NCBI GenBank assembly: GCA_029204225.1
Contig: CM055097.1
Span: 46,211,038-46,275,037 of the forward strand
Reading direction: 5' to 3'
Length of the DNA: 64,000 bases
Origin: Diphasiastrum complanatum
Taxonomy: Eukaryota > Streptophyta > Lycopodiopsida > Lycopodiales > Lycopodiaceae
This document shows positions 46,601-60,200 of the stretch, in pieces. The translations under genes were made by a program, and so were the position numbers. The notes below the pieces were generated by a model. It saw nothing but the letters and a program-made list of their open reading frames with translations. It had not been told where the DNA came from and did not search any database. Positions within the stretch are counted from its first letter, which is position 1, and each line of letters starts with the position of its first letter.

Positions 46601-47475
46601 ACCAAGACAAAATTTAAGATAATCAAACGAAACATGAAATAGAAAAAATACTTATTGTTAACTAATCTAAATTGTTCCATTTCTATGTATACATAAAAAC
46701 ATCTATTTAATTACTATAATATTGAGACAACAAAGTCACACATTTAAACAAACCATATGTTACTAATTTTACATCAGTAACTAACTATTGCACGTATAAC
46801 TACATGTACAAAAGATCTTGTTCCTTTATACAAAATTTTATTTTCTTGTCTGGTACTTGATATTTAAATTGAAATATAATTGTGTTCTATCTATCACCAA
46901 ATTAAAAAAAAAAACAGGTTTAAATATACAAAACCACAAAACAAAATATGAATGACCATGTACTGTTTTATCAAGTACGTTTTTTTGTGCATTTCTTGTA
47001 AATTACGTACGTTTGTTGGATTTTTCACTAACATACATACGTAATATTATATGCATAAGGGTTTTCCACCTCATACAAAAGATTTGTTTTTCTACTATTA
47101 ATTAAAACCTATGTACGTCATTCATGAACATGCATACATCCAAAAAAATATTTTTGATTCTAGACATGAATTCATAACATGATATTCGATAGTCACATAA
47201 CAAACAAAACAAAATAAAATAAAATCTTATTCTCAATTGCGTAATAATATTTATGAACAAATCAGTTGTATTGATACAAGTAATGTACATTAATTCATTG
47301 CATATGAATACCCATGACTACAATAATTCCTGGTAATTTTTACAGAAATGCATTTAAACTTATTATATTACTAATATTTGTAAATCTTCAATATCCAAAA
47401 GATACATTCTCTTAATGAAAATTTGTAACTCGTTCATTAACACGGTAAGTGAACAAAATTGCAATTACATTATTG
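43650..47475. repeat. AT-rich tandem array with a 1.46-kb duplication
   Basis: The marker CCACCAACATACATACGTAAT or a close form appears near 43935, 44618, 45563, 46070 and 47030. Copies at 44618 and 46070 are nearly identical over hundreds of bases, as are 45563 and 47030. So 44476-45935 and 45936-47474 are two tandem copies of a 1.46-1.54-kb unit, each made of two diverged subunits of about 950 and 500 bp. A more diverged subunit precedes them. No gene lies in the array. Confidence 0.85.
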
Positions 47476-47926
47476 AGCTTTTTAAACCATATTGGTTAAC
47501 ATAGCACACGAGCAAAGACGAGATGTTTAAAATGGTGACGATCATAAATATTAAAATTTCACGAATTTTTTTTATAGTCGATAATAAGTTATCAAGTATC
47601 TTTATACTTCCTTGGTATTATACTAGGACCACAAATTTAAATACACGAATCTATCTATCAAAATGTACATATTATTACATAAAGATATCTTATAACATAC
47701 CTAATTATGCACAAAAAAGTACTTTGTAACATACTAACATTTAATAACCAATAATTACAATAAAACCCCAAAAAATAACATAAAGTGCAAAATGATTTGT
47801 ACGTAGAGTTCAACCAACAACAACAGACATACCTTATAGAAGCACACGTACAATCAACAAGTCCAGAAGTAATTAGATACAAGCTACAAAATCCATCATT
47901 TGAATTAAAAAATATATTAATGAAAT

Positions 47927-48004
<78 letters not shown>

Positions 48005-48282
48005 GTGGGCAATGGCGGCCGATCTAGTGACGTCCGATGATTTGGAAGATGGCTGAATGAGAGAGAAAGTTGGATCGCCTTCTTCTAGTTGTAAGTGTCC
48101 GTCGTTGACGGAGGCCGATCTAGGTAGCAGCCGATAATATGGAAGATGGCCAATCTCGAGTCTTTGAAACAATTTGAGTCGTCCTTCAGAAAAAATTCAG
48201 ACATAGATCAATGAAAATAGAATCTACGTATCTTTAACTACAATGACAAGATATATATATAGACTACATTACATCATGAGAT
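47476..48282. repeat. (CT)n and (TA)n microsatellites and a diverged direct repeat
   Basis: (CT)n at 47928-47960 and (TA)n at 47963-48001. Then two direct repeats of about 50 bp (GGCCGATCTAG...GGAAGATGGC) lie at 48018-48056 and 48113-48150. No gene is recognised. Confidence 0.8.
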
Positions 48283-49264
48283 ATGTATACAGCCCTACTT
48301 CTGAATTTATTAGGAAATTGTTCACGAAATCCATGGTGGAGAGCTCAATGCATGCAATTACAACTTCAAAACAAGGAATTGACAGGATCCATTCCCAATG
48401 AACCGCGACAAATGACGACTTTGCAAACACTTTCGTTGAACAGCAACAAACTGGAAGAACCGATTCATTCAGCTTTTGGTGGCTTGACAAATCTCACGTC
48501 ACTGGATTTTTCCAGCAACTCCTTGATCGATGGTTCAATACCACAAGAGGTGGGGAATTTTCGGTTGCTAGAGACATTGGTGCTATCTGACAACAATTTA
48601 TCAGGTACAATTTCAGATAACCTTGATAACTGTTCAGCTCTTGTAACTATAGAAATTTCAAAAAAAATACTCAGTGGTGGGATTTCAACAACTCTTGAAA
48701 ATTGCACCAATGTCACACGATCACGACTTGCAAATAACCTTATGGGAGGAGACTTCTCAATGCAGCTTAGCGTAGGACAGTTGAAATCGCTTCCAATTTG
48801 TCCATCAACAGCAACAGATTCTCTAGAAGCGTCCCAGAATCGCTCGCCCAATGCATCAACCTTACCTTGGTTGATTTCAGCACAGTTCAACAAAATTTTC
48901 TCACTACAACAACACATCATCAACACTGCCCAATTCGCGCGTGCTTGTGCTGCGATATAATCAGCTGGAGGGTCCAATTCCAGCTTGGATTTGGAATCTT
49001 ACTGCCATACAAGTTCTAGACCTATCAAATAACAAGACAAGAGGAGACTTCCTCGTTGCCGGTACTTCAGGCTTAAGCCAACCACAAGGCTCTATCTATA
49101 TAAAGGCAAATGTAAGTACATTGCTGGATAGCTCAACCCTCTACAACCAGACCTTGCAGATCACTGTCAAAGGCATCGACCTCGTTTATACGAACATTTA
49201 TTTGCTTCTAACGTCCATCGACTTGTCAGGAAATATGTTGGGTGGTCTCATTCCTCAAGATTGA
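48283..49264 (+). pseudogene. LRR receptor-like protein fragment with frameshifts
   Basis: Frame 48283-48785 reads at least five extracellular plant-type LRRs (LQTLSLNSNKLEEPI, NLTSLDFSSNSL, LLETLVLSDNNLSGTI). Near 48790 the reading shifts to LSINSNRFSRSVPESLAQC, and near 48900 to RVLVLRYNQLEGPIPAWIWN, ending with the island-like ITVKGIDLVYTNI and LTSIDLSGNMLGGLIPQ before a stop at 49264. Such a C-terminal repeat after a K-G-x-D/E island is typical of RLP and LRR-RLK ectodomains. The signal peptide, membrane helix and any kinase are missing. Confidence 0.8.
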
Positions 49265-49319
49265 TTTCGAGATGTTCATACCCCCTGGGTGTTCTATAGC
49301 TTACTAGAATTTGGCTTAG

Positions 49320-49529
49320 AAATATCTTGCAGCATTAGCTTCAGATCTCATTGTGTCAGATTGCATGTTTGAGACAGTGGAACGTGCACGTGTCTGTATT
49401 GGATCCATGTACGAGCCGAAGTCTGTTGGCCAGGGCTATTCAACTCCTGAAATAAAGAAGCTGGAAATAGTTCATGCTCAATGTAGGCAATTATCGTTCA
49501 AGGTGGAGCAAAGAATAAGAAAAAGCTAA
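49320..49529 (+). other. Short unrecognised coding-like frame after LRR fragment
   Basis: Seventy codons open from 49320 to a stop at 49527. Content such as SDLIVSDCMFETVERARVCI reads coding-like, but no domain is recognised. It may be an unrelated exon. Confidence 0.25.
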
Positions 49530-49756
49530 GCAAGAGTATGCTCACAAGAGTGAATTGTTGATCAGGTTCTTCTCTCACTTTGGTTCATTGTGTAAAGATG
49601 AATGAATCAAACAATAGGTTGCTTGTGAAGGATGAACAAGAAAACGATGAGTCCAATGAAGCTTGGCAGCAAAGGTAACGGATTCCAACGCAAAGGCCAT
49701 ACTCTTCAATGCGTGATGTGCAGAATTTTAATTCCTTTATAAGATGATTAGTAAAC

Positions 49757-49834
49757 TGCCATACAAAGTCTGAGACTCTTTAGAAAAAGTTCAGATGCCA
49801 TACAAAGTCTGAGACTCTTTAGAAAAAGTTCAGA
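49757..49834. repeat. Perfect 39-bp tandem duplication
   Basis: TGCCATACAAAGTCTGAGAC... occurs twice at a 39-bp period with no mismatch. Confidence 0.97.
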
Positions 49835-50769
49835 GAACTTTTTAAATATTTGGTGTGTCGGAGGACTTTCAATCTAACTTTTTAACAACCATGTCAGAGT
49901 ATAACTTGGCAGGCTTATTTTTCAACATAAGCCTCTGGTCCTTCAAAAAGTATATCTTACAGATCTAGAATCGAAATGCCAGATGAAACGTCATACTCTA
50001 GATTGTAGATGGTGGACAACGGAATCAATTCAATGTATTTCTTGTAGTTCGAAGCAAATTCTTATGCAGACTCATGATTACAATACATCTCGTACTTTAA
50101 AAAAGGGACATGACTGCAAAAATGGTACAAGCTCTTGGTAAAACAATTACAAGTTTGTATCATCGCCTATACATCCCCACAAACCGTATGCAAAATTATG
50201 AGCATCTTACCAGAAATTTGAACTTGGCAAACTTCAAAACCACGTACTATATTGCTTTCCGTTTGTTTCTACGAATCTGATACCCAGTTTTTCCTTTCAA
50301 AATTACGCCTTTTCAGTTTCTATCAGTCTGATATTCACTTTCTCTTTTCAAAATTGTTTCTCTATAAATCACAGGATGTAAATCACGTACAATTCTTGGA
50401 GGAGACTACGATTGAAATGGTTTGAAATGGTTTGTGTGCCAGCAGATCAGATCGCGTAGATAAGATGGCGTAGGTGGCACCCAGACATCCACACCCGCAC
50501 CTGCATGCAGGCCAGCGAGAAGCTCCAAGAAAACAAGGAACGTGACAGAGAAATAACAAAACTTCAAATTGTCTCCGTCCAAATGATTTCGACAGCGTGA
50601 AGGCTTGAAAAAATTCAAAATACAATGTTTTTTAAAAACTAAGAACACTAATACGACGTCACAATAATCATAAGCCCTCAAAATATATAAATATTATTTA
50701 AAAAAAAAGTTGCAAGCAAGGTTAAAACCAAACATGAACACAATAAGCCGCTACCTACTAAGGGTGAAT
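49835..50769. other. Spacer end, no gene recognised
   Basis: No domain or repeat recognised. The right arm starts near 50770. Confidence 0.5.
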
Positions 50770-51015
50770 TGAAAATAAACCTCAAAGAGGTTTCCCAAAC
50801 AATTATTAGAATGTTCTTGGTTTTGACCCTAAACCTCAAACCTCACCCACAAAATGGGCAACAAAATAAGCACCCTCCCCTACTATTGTCACACTCCCAT
50901 CAGCTACTACGACCTCACATCCCCTCTCTGGTCAGTCTCTCCCACTCTTGTACCGAAGCCCAAGCCCACCTGCCAGCCACCTCCACCTGTCAGCGTCTGA
51001 TGGGTTTGGTCGCCG

Positions 51016-51021
51016 TATAAT
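51016..51021 (+). promoter_or_regulatory. Putative TATA box, right reductase gene
   Basis: TATAAT, about 250 bp upstream of ATG 51267, conserved in both arms. Confidence 0.45.
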
Positions 51022-51266
51022 ATGGAGACGGTTGGCTCAGCTGAGAAGAGGCTACATACAGACCACCGACGGGGGACTGCCAGTCGCAACACTGGCTGCC
51101 GTCTCCAGCCTCGCCCTTAAAACCTTCAGCTGCCTGTGCTGCTCTGCTATGCACAGACGCACGCACGTCTATCTCTCTCCAGCTCTCGAGCGCGCTTGCT
51201 AATCGGATTCAGAGAAGGTGGGCTGTTTCGGAATTGGCTAGGAGCTTGTGGATTAGGCCTGGGATC

Positions 51267-54200
51267 ATGGCGAAGAGCAGAATTTTGATCGTGGGTGCGA
51301 CGGGTTACATTGGCAAGCATGTGACAAAGGCTAGCATCGCTCTGGGGCATTCCACTTTTGTGCTTGTTCGGCCTTCAAGTGCCTCAGATCCCAGCAAGGC
51401 CCAGCTGATCGAGTCTTGGAAGGCAGGCGGTGCTACTGTCCTGCATGTAATGCCGTCATTCGTACTCCCTTCAGTCGATTATTCATTTCAGTGCTTTTTT
51501 TGTAGGATTGAGTGACTTAACGTTGTTACAGATCTTGCTGTCCAATTTATTCTTGTTCTTGTGCAATTCATGCACATTTCTGTTTTCAATCAAGGTTTTG
51601 AATGTAAATTAGACACATTCAATGACAATCGCTTTTCTTGTAGCATATTCTTTCTTGTTGGACTCACATAACATTGTCACATGTCTTGGTGTTCGGCCAC
51701 TTTCTGATTTTAATTAAGATTCCGAAGGTAAATTGGACAATTGTAAGGGAGTCAGGCATCCTGAGTGGGCTGCTTTTCTCTTACTTTTACGAAGCAACTG
51801 AGTCTTCGCCAATCCACGGCATACGAAGTCGATAGAGAGATAATTCTTACGATTGGCAGGGTTCTTTGGAAGATTATGGCAGCCTTGTGGAGGCAGTCAA
51901 ACACGTGGACATTGTGATTTCAGCAGTGGGTGGAATTCAGGGACTCGATCAGCTGAAACTTGTTGAAGCTATCAAGGAAGTTGGAACCATCAAGGTACAG
52001 TTGTTTATCTTCACCTTCACCTTCACCTTCATTGCTCTTTAGCTAAATCTGATGTCTTCAACCAACCGGTCTTGAATACTCATAGGACCCTTTGGCGAGC
52101 TGTAATTGAGCTCTGTTGGAACACTAGAGCTTCCTGAATCATCGTGCTTTTCTGGATTGCATTTGGGGTTTTCTGCAAATTGCTCTTCTTTTTGTAGTCT
52201 TTATTCCTGATTGGATTATTATACAAGGGCTTGGATCATTAGTGTTAGAGTCAATTCGATTGTCAGTTAGTTAGGATACGACCTTTGGCGGGTATTACAA
52301 GAAGGGTATCAAAGTAGTTATACACTTTTTGGTGACATGTATTAGACAGTGACGTAAAACAATTGGAGTAGTTAGGAGACTATAAGTAGGGGTTTACACA
52401 AACAAAGATGTAGTTCCTTTTGCTGATCTTAATGAATGTGTGATATGTCATACGGTTTTCTTGTTCATCATTGTTACAATAGTTGTCTTCATTGTGTACA
52501 TTGAGTCATTCTGTCTGCTTACGTTCCAGTGTTATCATTGGTTATGGGCCCATGTACTGTATAGGACTTTGATGCATGCAATGAATTGATAAGACAGCAG
52601 CAAATCAATTGGTCTGAGTACGGTGCACGGGTACTCAATCATCATAGTGAGAGGTGTGAAAGTCGGAGCTATGACAGATCTAACGTGTCTGCAAGATGCA
52701 AAGGTAGTGGAAAAGTTCGAAGGATCCAACTACTCCGTGTGGAGCTGGAAAATGCGCCTTATTCTCAAAGGACGAGGATTGTGGAGCGCTATTCATGGTG
52801 AAGACACGCTGGAGCGCGACGAGGAAGGGTTTCCTCGGAACGGTCAGGCGGCGGCAGAGATGAAGATATGAGACGAAAAGGCCTATCTAACGATTTGCCT
52901 ATCATTGGGAGATTCGGCTATTTCCCAAGTCCAGGGAATCGATACTACAAGAGACATATGGGAACGACTCAGATCGATTCATGAGGTGAAAGGAGTATCT
53001 AATATTTTACTGCTACAAAGGCATCTTGGAAACTTGAGGATGCAGGAAACAGTCAGTATGGGAGAGCATATAGAAAAAGTTAGGAGCATGGCACGACAGC
53101 TGCAGGCTGCAGAGGCTCCAGTTGAAAAGATGCAGTTAGTATACACTCTTCTTAACAGCCTACCTGCATCATATGGTCCATTGATTATGACCATGGAAGG
53201 TCAACAAGACGAACTGGATCTGGATTATGTCTCAAATCGTCTATTGCAGGAGGAGTGTCGCCGGAAGGCCACACAGTCACGAGATGAGATGGCCTTCTTT
53301 CACAAAGTTAGAACGACAAACGACAGAGAGGAAAGGAAGGAGAGTTCATATGATAAAGAGCCGTCCTCACAGAATTGGAGAGACATGAAAAAAAGTCACT
53401 TCGGAAGAGACAGGAGCAAAAGAGGTATTATTAAGTGTTTTTACTGTGATGAACCAGGCCACATTGTCAGAACGTGCCCAAGAAAGCTTGCTGACCTGAA
53501 AAGGAAGGAGAAAGAACAGAAGAATGTGGTAGAAGCAGAGCTATCGGAAGATGTCATTGCACTCATGGTCTTCACAAGGCAAATGGCAGCCCAACAAGAG
53601 ATCATATCAACGGATACAGAATCGTCTCATGATACTGGCTATTCGAGTGATAGTCTATGTGAAGTAGTGCCTGTAACGATCACCGAAAGGGAGGGTAGTT
53701 GTCTGAACGATGAAGGCTGGTATCTGGATTCAGCCACTACTACACACATGACTTATCGGCGATCATCATTCTTTACCTATGAACTGCTAAAAGGTAAACA
53801 AGTCGTGGTGGGAGACAAGACTGCAATAGATGCGGTTGGCATTGGTTCAATCTGTCTATGGTTAGGCAATAGTAGAACTGCAATTCTCAGAGATGTGTTA
53901 CACGTACCAAACCTAGCTAAAAATTTAATCTCAGTAGCTTGTGTAACTAGACTTGGTCTGGAAGTTCGTTTTTTTGAAAAGCACTTTACTATTTAGCAAG
54001 GAGAGAAGGTTTTTGTCATAGGAAGTAGATCGCATGGGTTGTACAAACTGACTGCATGGACTGACGAAAGACCAATTGCTTGTATTGCTACTGAGAAAAA
54101 TAAAGTGAATTTTATGTGGCATAGAAGGCTAGGACATATGAGTGATAGTTGTCTGTAGAGACTATCAAGAAAGAAGCACATAAGAGGTGAAGCTCATAGA

Positions 54201-57200
54201 GAAGATGAGTTGTTAAAGTTGGTGCAGTATGATGTGTGTGGACCAATGGAGGTCACAGGTTCTGGAAATGTTCAAGAAATTCAAGATTCAAGCTGAATCA
54301 GAAACGGGGAAGAAGATTAAGAGACTGCAGATGGATAACAGAGGAGAATACAGGAGTAAGGCCTTTGACAAATATTGCATTGAGGAAGGGATCAGAAGGG
54401 AATTTACAGTGCCTTACAACCCTCAACAGAACGGGTTCTCGGAAAGAAAGAATAGGACAATTATGGAGATGGTAAGATGTGTGATTTATGAGAGAGGCCC
54501 GGGCAAGGAATTCTGGGCAGAAGCGGTGGTCACAGCAGTATACACAATCAATCAGATTTCAACAAGGATGTTGCCAAATTCTACACCTTATGAAGTATGG
54601 TATGGTCATAAACCTTCTATCAATCATTTGTGAGTCTTTGGGTGCCTGGCATATGCAGACATTGATTCTACTACAAGAAAAAAATTGGATAAAATGGGAG
54701 AGAGATGCATATTTGTTGGATATCCTCCTAGAGTGAAGGGATACAAACTTTATAACTTATCCACTAAAAGGTTTATCATATCCAGAGATGTGTTTTTCGA
54801 TGAGGAATGTAGAATGGAAGTAAATCTTGAAGCAGCTAAAGAAGACATGGTGGGAATACCAACCTTAGTGCTGTCCAAAGATATTCAGCCTGTTGATACA
54901 GATGCAGGAGATCTAGAACCAGAACAGGTGACGGAAATGAATGAAGATGAGAAGGTTGTGGAGAATCATTTTATAGAAGAATAAACTATGGAACCTGCTA
55001 TTACAAAACCGAAAGAAGATGCAGGCACATCCTTTGATGTCAGAAGATCACAAAGGGCAAAGAAGGTACCACAACGCTTTGATGACATGGTGCTTTTTAC
55101 AGAATAGATTTAAGAAGAACCTTCAAGTTATGATGAAGCAATAAATTCATCAGCTAAAGAGAATTGGATTGAAGTTATGGATGAAGAAATGTGAGCAATA
55201 AAGATAAACAGAGCATAAAAACTAGTCAAACCACCATCTGGTGGATTGGTTGTGAATGGGTCTATAAAGTGAAACGCGGACCAGAGGGATAGATAGAGCG
55301 TCATAAGGCCAGAATAGTCGCAAAGGGATATGCACAAAAGGAAGGAATCAATTTCAAGGATACCTTTTCACCTGTAGCCAGAATTGGTTTAATACATCTG
55401 CTTATGGCATGGGCAGTAGCTAAGGATCTTCATATACATCAAATGGACGCAAGAACTGCTTTCTTAAATGGAAGTCTACATGACTCAACCAGAAGGGTAC
55501 GAAAAGGGAGTGAATATGGTCTGTAAGATACAAAGAGCACTTTATGGACTAAAGCAGGCTTTCAAGGTTTGGTATGAAAGAATAGAATCCTTTTTTGTAG
55601 GAATTGTGTCATGCCCATGACTAGTCTCGGGTAGCGTGTCCACGCTAGGGACCAGTAGACCAACAACCCGTAAGTTAATTGTGACTATAAGGAAATTGGG
55701 GCCCTTATGTGTACATGGTCATAATTAATGGTTGTAGGCCTAAACACTTGATGGTGGATTTGTATGGGTCTATTAGTGAGTCATTGGAGAACTGGATGAC
55801 GTGGCCCTGATAGGCTGCAGAGGTGTCCAGTGAGGTGTCACAGTGCACTACTAGTGGTGCATGGGCCTTGGAAGGTATAAGTATACCTATTGGGCTCTCA
55901 CTAGTGTATGCTTGATAGCATGACCGGTGGCAGGATGTTGTTGGTGTGATGCCATACTCCTCTTTGTGATTGATCCATAGTTTGGGGGCTAGATCCGTTC
56001 GATCTAGGTTTGGTTGGGTTGGTTTGTCCACCATCAAGTTCCCTTGTGTTGCTTGTGATTGGCATGCTTAGAATAGGATCCTTGGATTGAGGACTTTATA
56101 TTGGTATCAAAGCCAATTCTAAGCTCGTTTAGCCATTGATTTGTGTTCAAGAGAAATCTCGAATTGTGGGGATTTTTCCATTGTGTGATATGGAATCCTG
56201 ACACTTTTTTGAGAATTCAATGGAGTTTGCAACAAAGTGGTGAAAGTGCGGATTATTCTTCCCGTGGATTTTCCTTATTTGAAGTGTAATCGGTTGTGTG
56301 GTAAGTGCACTACCAGGTATACAATCGGTTCGATTTTTAGACACTTCATATTGGTTTTCAGGAAGTAAATTTCCGGTTTTCAATTCACTTGTGTTGCCGT
56401 TTACTTCATTTGGGACACTTTTCCGTTAGCAACGGAATCAATAAGAGTAAATGATGGTTTTTTCGGCTTTTTGTTCATTACACAGTGATTTAGTGGTTTT
56501 GTTGGCTGTCTTTTGCTTTTTATCGAGCCAGTTTTGGCTTGAATCAGAAAAAAGAAGCAGTAAAAGAAGCACAAAAAAGACTAATCACCGGTTGAGTGTG
56601 TTGGTGGGCTTTACAGGATTTGCAAGGCAGTTCTTTCTGATTTACAGGTTTATGCTGGAGTTTTCTTCAAATTATCAGTGTTTTGCAGGGTGGAGTAATT
56701 CAGTAAACCATCTTTGTGATGGTATGAACTACCGCAAAGCCCATCCTGTGGTTAAGGAGGGGTAGCCTACAAATCGGTGTTTTGGAAAAATTTGGGCAGC
56801 ATGTACCCTGTTTCCCAGCTATGATAGAACCTGTGCATATGTAAATCTGTAAAAATTACTTGCTTATGCATTTGTGAATCAATGTAAGGCTAAGCAAGCA
56901 TAAATGCGCCCTAACTGACATCCCATCTGCAAAAGAACAGTTGAAACAGATGTTGGAAGCTTCAAGCAAGTTAAAGAAGAGATAAAAATTGCAGATTCGG
57001 CCTCGCAGACTGCGCCTCTGCATCCTCCAAATCCGCCCAGCAAGCTTCAGGATTCTGCTGTGACAATGGAGTTTTATGCTTAATTGCTTCCTGCTTATGA
57101 AGTGACTAAAACCTTGAAAAACCAGCTGTTAAAGCCTTCTATGCGCCTCTTGCTGCCCTCTGAGCGCCCTCCTTGTCGCACTCAACCTGAATTTATTGCT

Positions 57201-60200
57201 GTGTGAATGGTGGAGGGATGGCGCACCTCCATCCCTCCTCACGGCCGCTACATCTCTCTCTCTCTGGCTTCTGGCCGAGCTTGCCCTCTCGGATTCTCCT
57301 TGCTTTTGGTGAAACCCGAGGAGAGAGAGGATTCATGCGTGGGTGTGAAGGGGGGGTTTTAGGTGAAACTTCTAGCTAACTAAAAGTTTTTTCGGTTAAC
57401 TTAGTGAGTTGTGTGGCTGGGTTTGAATTGGGGAGGGAGGGGGGGGGGGGGGGAGGGTTTGGGCATTGGAGCTTTATTTTTTTTGGTTTTCGGTTTTCTA
57501 GCTTTCCGTAGGCATTTTTTTGGGTAGTTATAGACTACGTAAAATTAAATGCAGTTAAGGTTCTTCTGCTATCTTAATGACTTAAAAATTGCGTGAATTA
57601 GATTTCGGATTCATACTTTGGTTTTTCGCGTATTTGTTGCATTAGTTCCATTTTGCAAAATCATTGGTAAAAATTCTATGAGCGCGTTATTGTCCGTTAA
57701 ACGCCATGTTTTTTGTGGACATTGCGCGATTAGGAATGTATACCCGTAATGATTCAACCGAACGAAAATTTTATCAATTTTTTCGGTTTTTCTATGCAAA
57801 TGGAGGGAGTGAAATTCTAAAGAGGGGAGGCAATTGAACATTTATCCGGCATCGCTCGATAGTGGTGACCCCCTGAATATATTAAACACATGGTTTCATT
57901 TTTAAACCACGGTGTGTTGGAATTTCATATGGGCAATAAATAGAAAAAAAATCGAATGCAAAATCTATTCAATGAATAAATAGCCATTACGATTACAACT
58001 TGGGCTTACAATCGGAAATTTCCTGACGAGTAAAGCCCGAAAGTTGTCGATGACTAGATAAACCGTTGGGCGAGCTTGTTAGCTTACACAACGTCCCAGA
58101 ATAAAAACAAGCGAATTTTTGTTGGTTTTTTGCTTGGGATAAGCCTCCTCGTGGGGGAGAATGCAACCCATAGAGCTGTGACTGGGCTGAATTCCTGGTG
58201 GGAGATTCCGTATGGCTTTTTCACAATTGACGAATTTGATTCGCTTTGTTTAACTGCAGTGGGCAACCGAGAATGTGAATTCTTGGATTTTTGGCCAAGG
58301 TGTCATTTTTTTTTTCCCAAAATCATGCACGACCAGAAAGGACCTAGAAACCTAAGATGGAAACTGTAATGGAACGAAAAAGTTGTTTTCTAATGTGTTT
58401 GAAGCCGTGGGCGTACCAACACTATTTGTTAAGGACAAGAAAAAGCTGGTTCATTCTTCCCCATTTCTAAATCTGTCACTATGAGCCTTATGGTGATCGT
58501 AAAGATTGTGAAGAGATTGTTCTTAAGTACTGTGGTACTAAGGAAATGATAGCTGATATCATGACCAAGAGCTTAACTAAAGAAAAGTTTCAGTTTTTCA
58601 TAAGTTTGATGGGGATTAGGAAAGCTTTTGTAGAGAACTAACAATGAATCGTGGGAGAGATTGTTAGAGTAAATTCGATTGTCAGTTAGTTAGGATACGA
58701 GCTTTGGCGGGTATCAAAGTAGTTATACAGTTTTTGGTGATGTGTATTAGACAATGACGTAAAACAATTAGAGTAGTTAGGAGACTATAAGTAGGGGTTT
58801 ACACGAACAAAGATGTACTTCCTTTTGCTGATCTTAATGAATGTGTGATCTGTCATACGGTTTTCTTGTTCATCATTGTGTACATTGAGTCATTCCGTCA
58901 GCATTTACGTTCGGCGATCATCGTGCTCCTTTCTGGATTGCATTTGGGGTTTTCTGCAAATTGCTCTTCTTTTTGTAGTCTTTATTCCTGATTGGATTAT
59001 TATACAAGGGCTTGGATCATTAGTAGGATCAAATTGGAACTCTATTATCATCATCAAGGCTGTTAAACCTGATTCGTTTCTATTTTGGAAAATGCAGAGA
59101 TTTTTTCCATCTGAGTTTGGAAATGACGTGGATAATATGCAGCCACTAGATGGCCCATTGAAAGTGTTGGATCTTCGCTTTGGAGCCAAAGAGAAAGTTA
59201 GACGCGCCACAGAGGAAGCAGGAATCCCTTATACTTATGTTGCTAGCCACTGTTTTGCTGGCTACTTTCTAGCAAATCTTGTGCAGCCTGGACATACCTC
59301 TCCTCCTCGTGACAAGGTGGTTATTTATGGTGATGGAAATGCAAAAGGTTTGTGACCCGTCCTTTTAGAAACTAAATCTAAACACTCGTTTGAGCAAAAC
59401 AGACTATTATTGTCATTCAGCTAGTTTTTTACTTACAGCTTTGACATAGACATACGATCCTCCTTAGATTGCATGAAGGTGAACCTAATTCGTGCACCAA
59501 CTTGACGATAGTTCTGTACGTGGTTTTAGAAAGATGATGATCAATTTGCATAGGAAGTTGGTTGAATCATTGGAAATGCTTGTGTAATTGTGCAGTAGAC
59601 TTAACAAGAACCATTGCAGAACTTTTTTGAGAGACCCTCTTTGTTCTGTTTTGCGTGCAGCCATCGTTGTGGATGAGGAAGATATTGGCACATACACCAT
59701 CAAGGCCGCAGATGATCCACGGGCAGAGAATAAGACCCTTTACTTGAAGCCGCCTACTAACATTTTGAGTTTGAATGAGTTGGTGGCGTTGTGGGAGAAG
59801 AAAATTGGGAAAACTCTCGAAAAGACAACCCTTTCTAATGCAGAGATGTTGAAGAGCATTGAAGGTTTTTTCTCTTTCTATCCCTGGTTGTTCGAACCAA
59901 CAGTAACTGCTGATTATGAACATATCAATGTTCTTCGAGTCTCAAATTTATTCATAAAATATGAGTTCCGGAAAACCTAGAAATATTGACAAGCATCTCC
60001 CCCTTTTTTTAATGTAGGCACAATTCAAGTGAAATTTCAGTTGAACAGCAGATGGTTTTCAATGTCTAGTTGTCTAGATCCCTTTTGTTGAACTTGCAAA
60101 GCACAGTGAAGGATATATGACTCATGAAAATTCTACTAAGTTAGCAAATGAGCTTGTTTGAATTTGAAGATGATCTAAGAAGCCTTCATGTTTAAGGAAG

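Larger units (their letters stand above)
52243..58912 (+). mobile_element. Ty1/copia retrotransposon H in intron 2 of the right reductase gene
   Basis: LTRs at 52243-52526 and 58662-58912 start TGTTAGAGT. Gene order is gag, zinc knuckle, protease, GAG-pre-integrase, integrase, reverse transcriptase (cut), then RNase H tail, which is normal for copia. Another LTR element is inserted into its reverse transcriptase at 55607. Parts of integrase, reverse transcriptase and RNase H are missing, and stops are present, so it is defective. Confidence 0.92.

Noticed and set aside
56451-56765. 104-residue ORF in the nested element
   Set aside because: Lies in the leader after a primer site and has no gag or pol motif.
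57427-57455. G-run as a G-quadruplex or regulatory site
   Set aside because: A homopolymer run prone to sequencing error. No second support.
59567-59923. 118-residue ORF antisense to reductase exon 4 (and 38670-39203 in the left arm)
   Set aside because: Shadow of the conserved exon. It is present in both arms only because the exon is.
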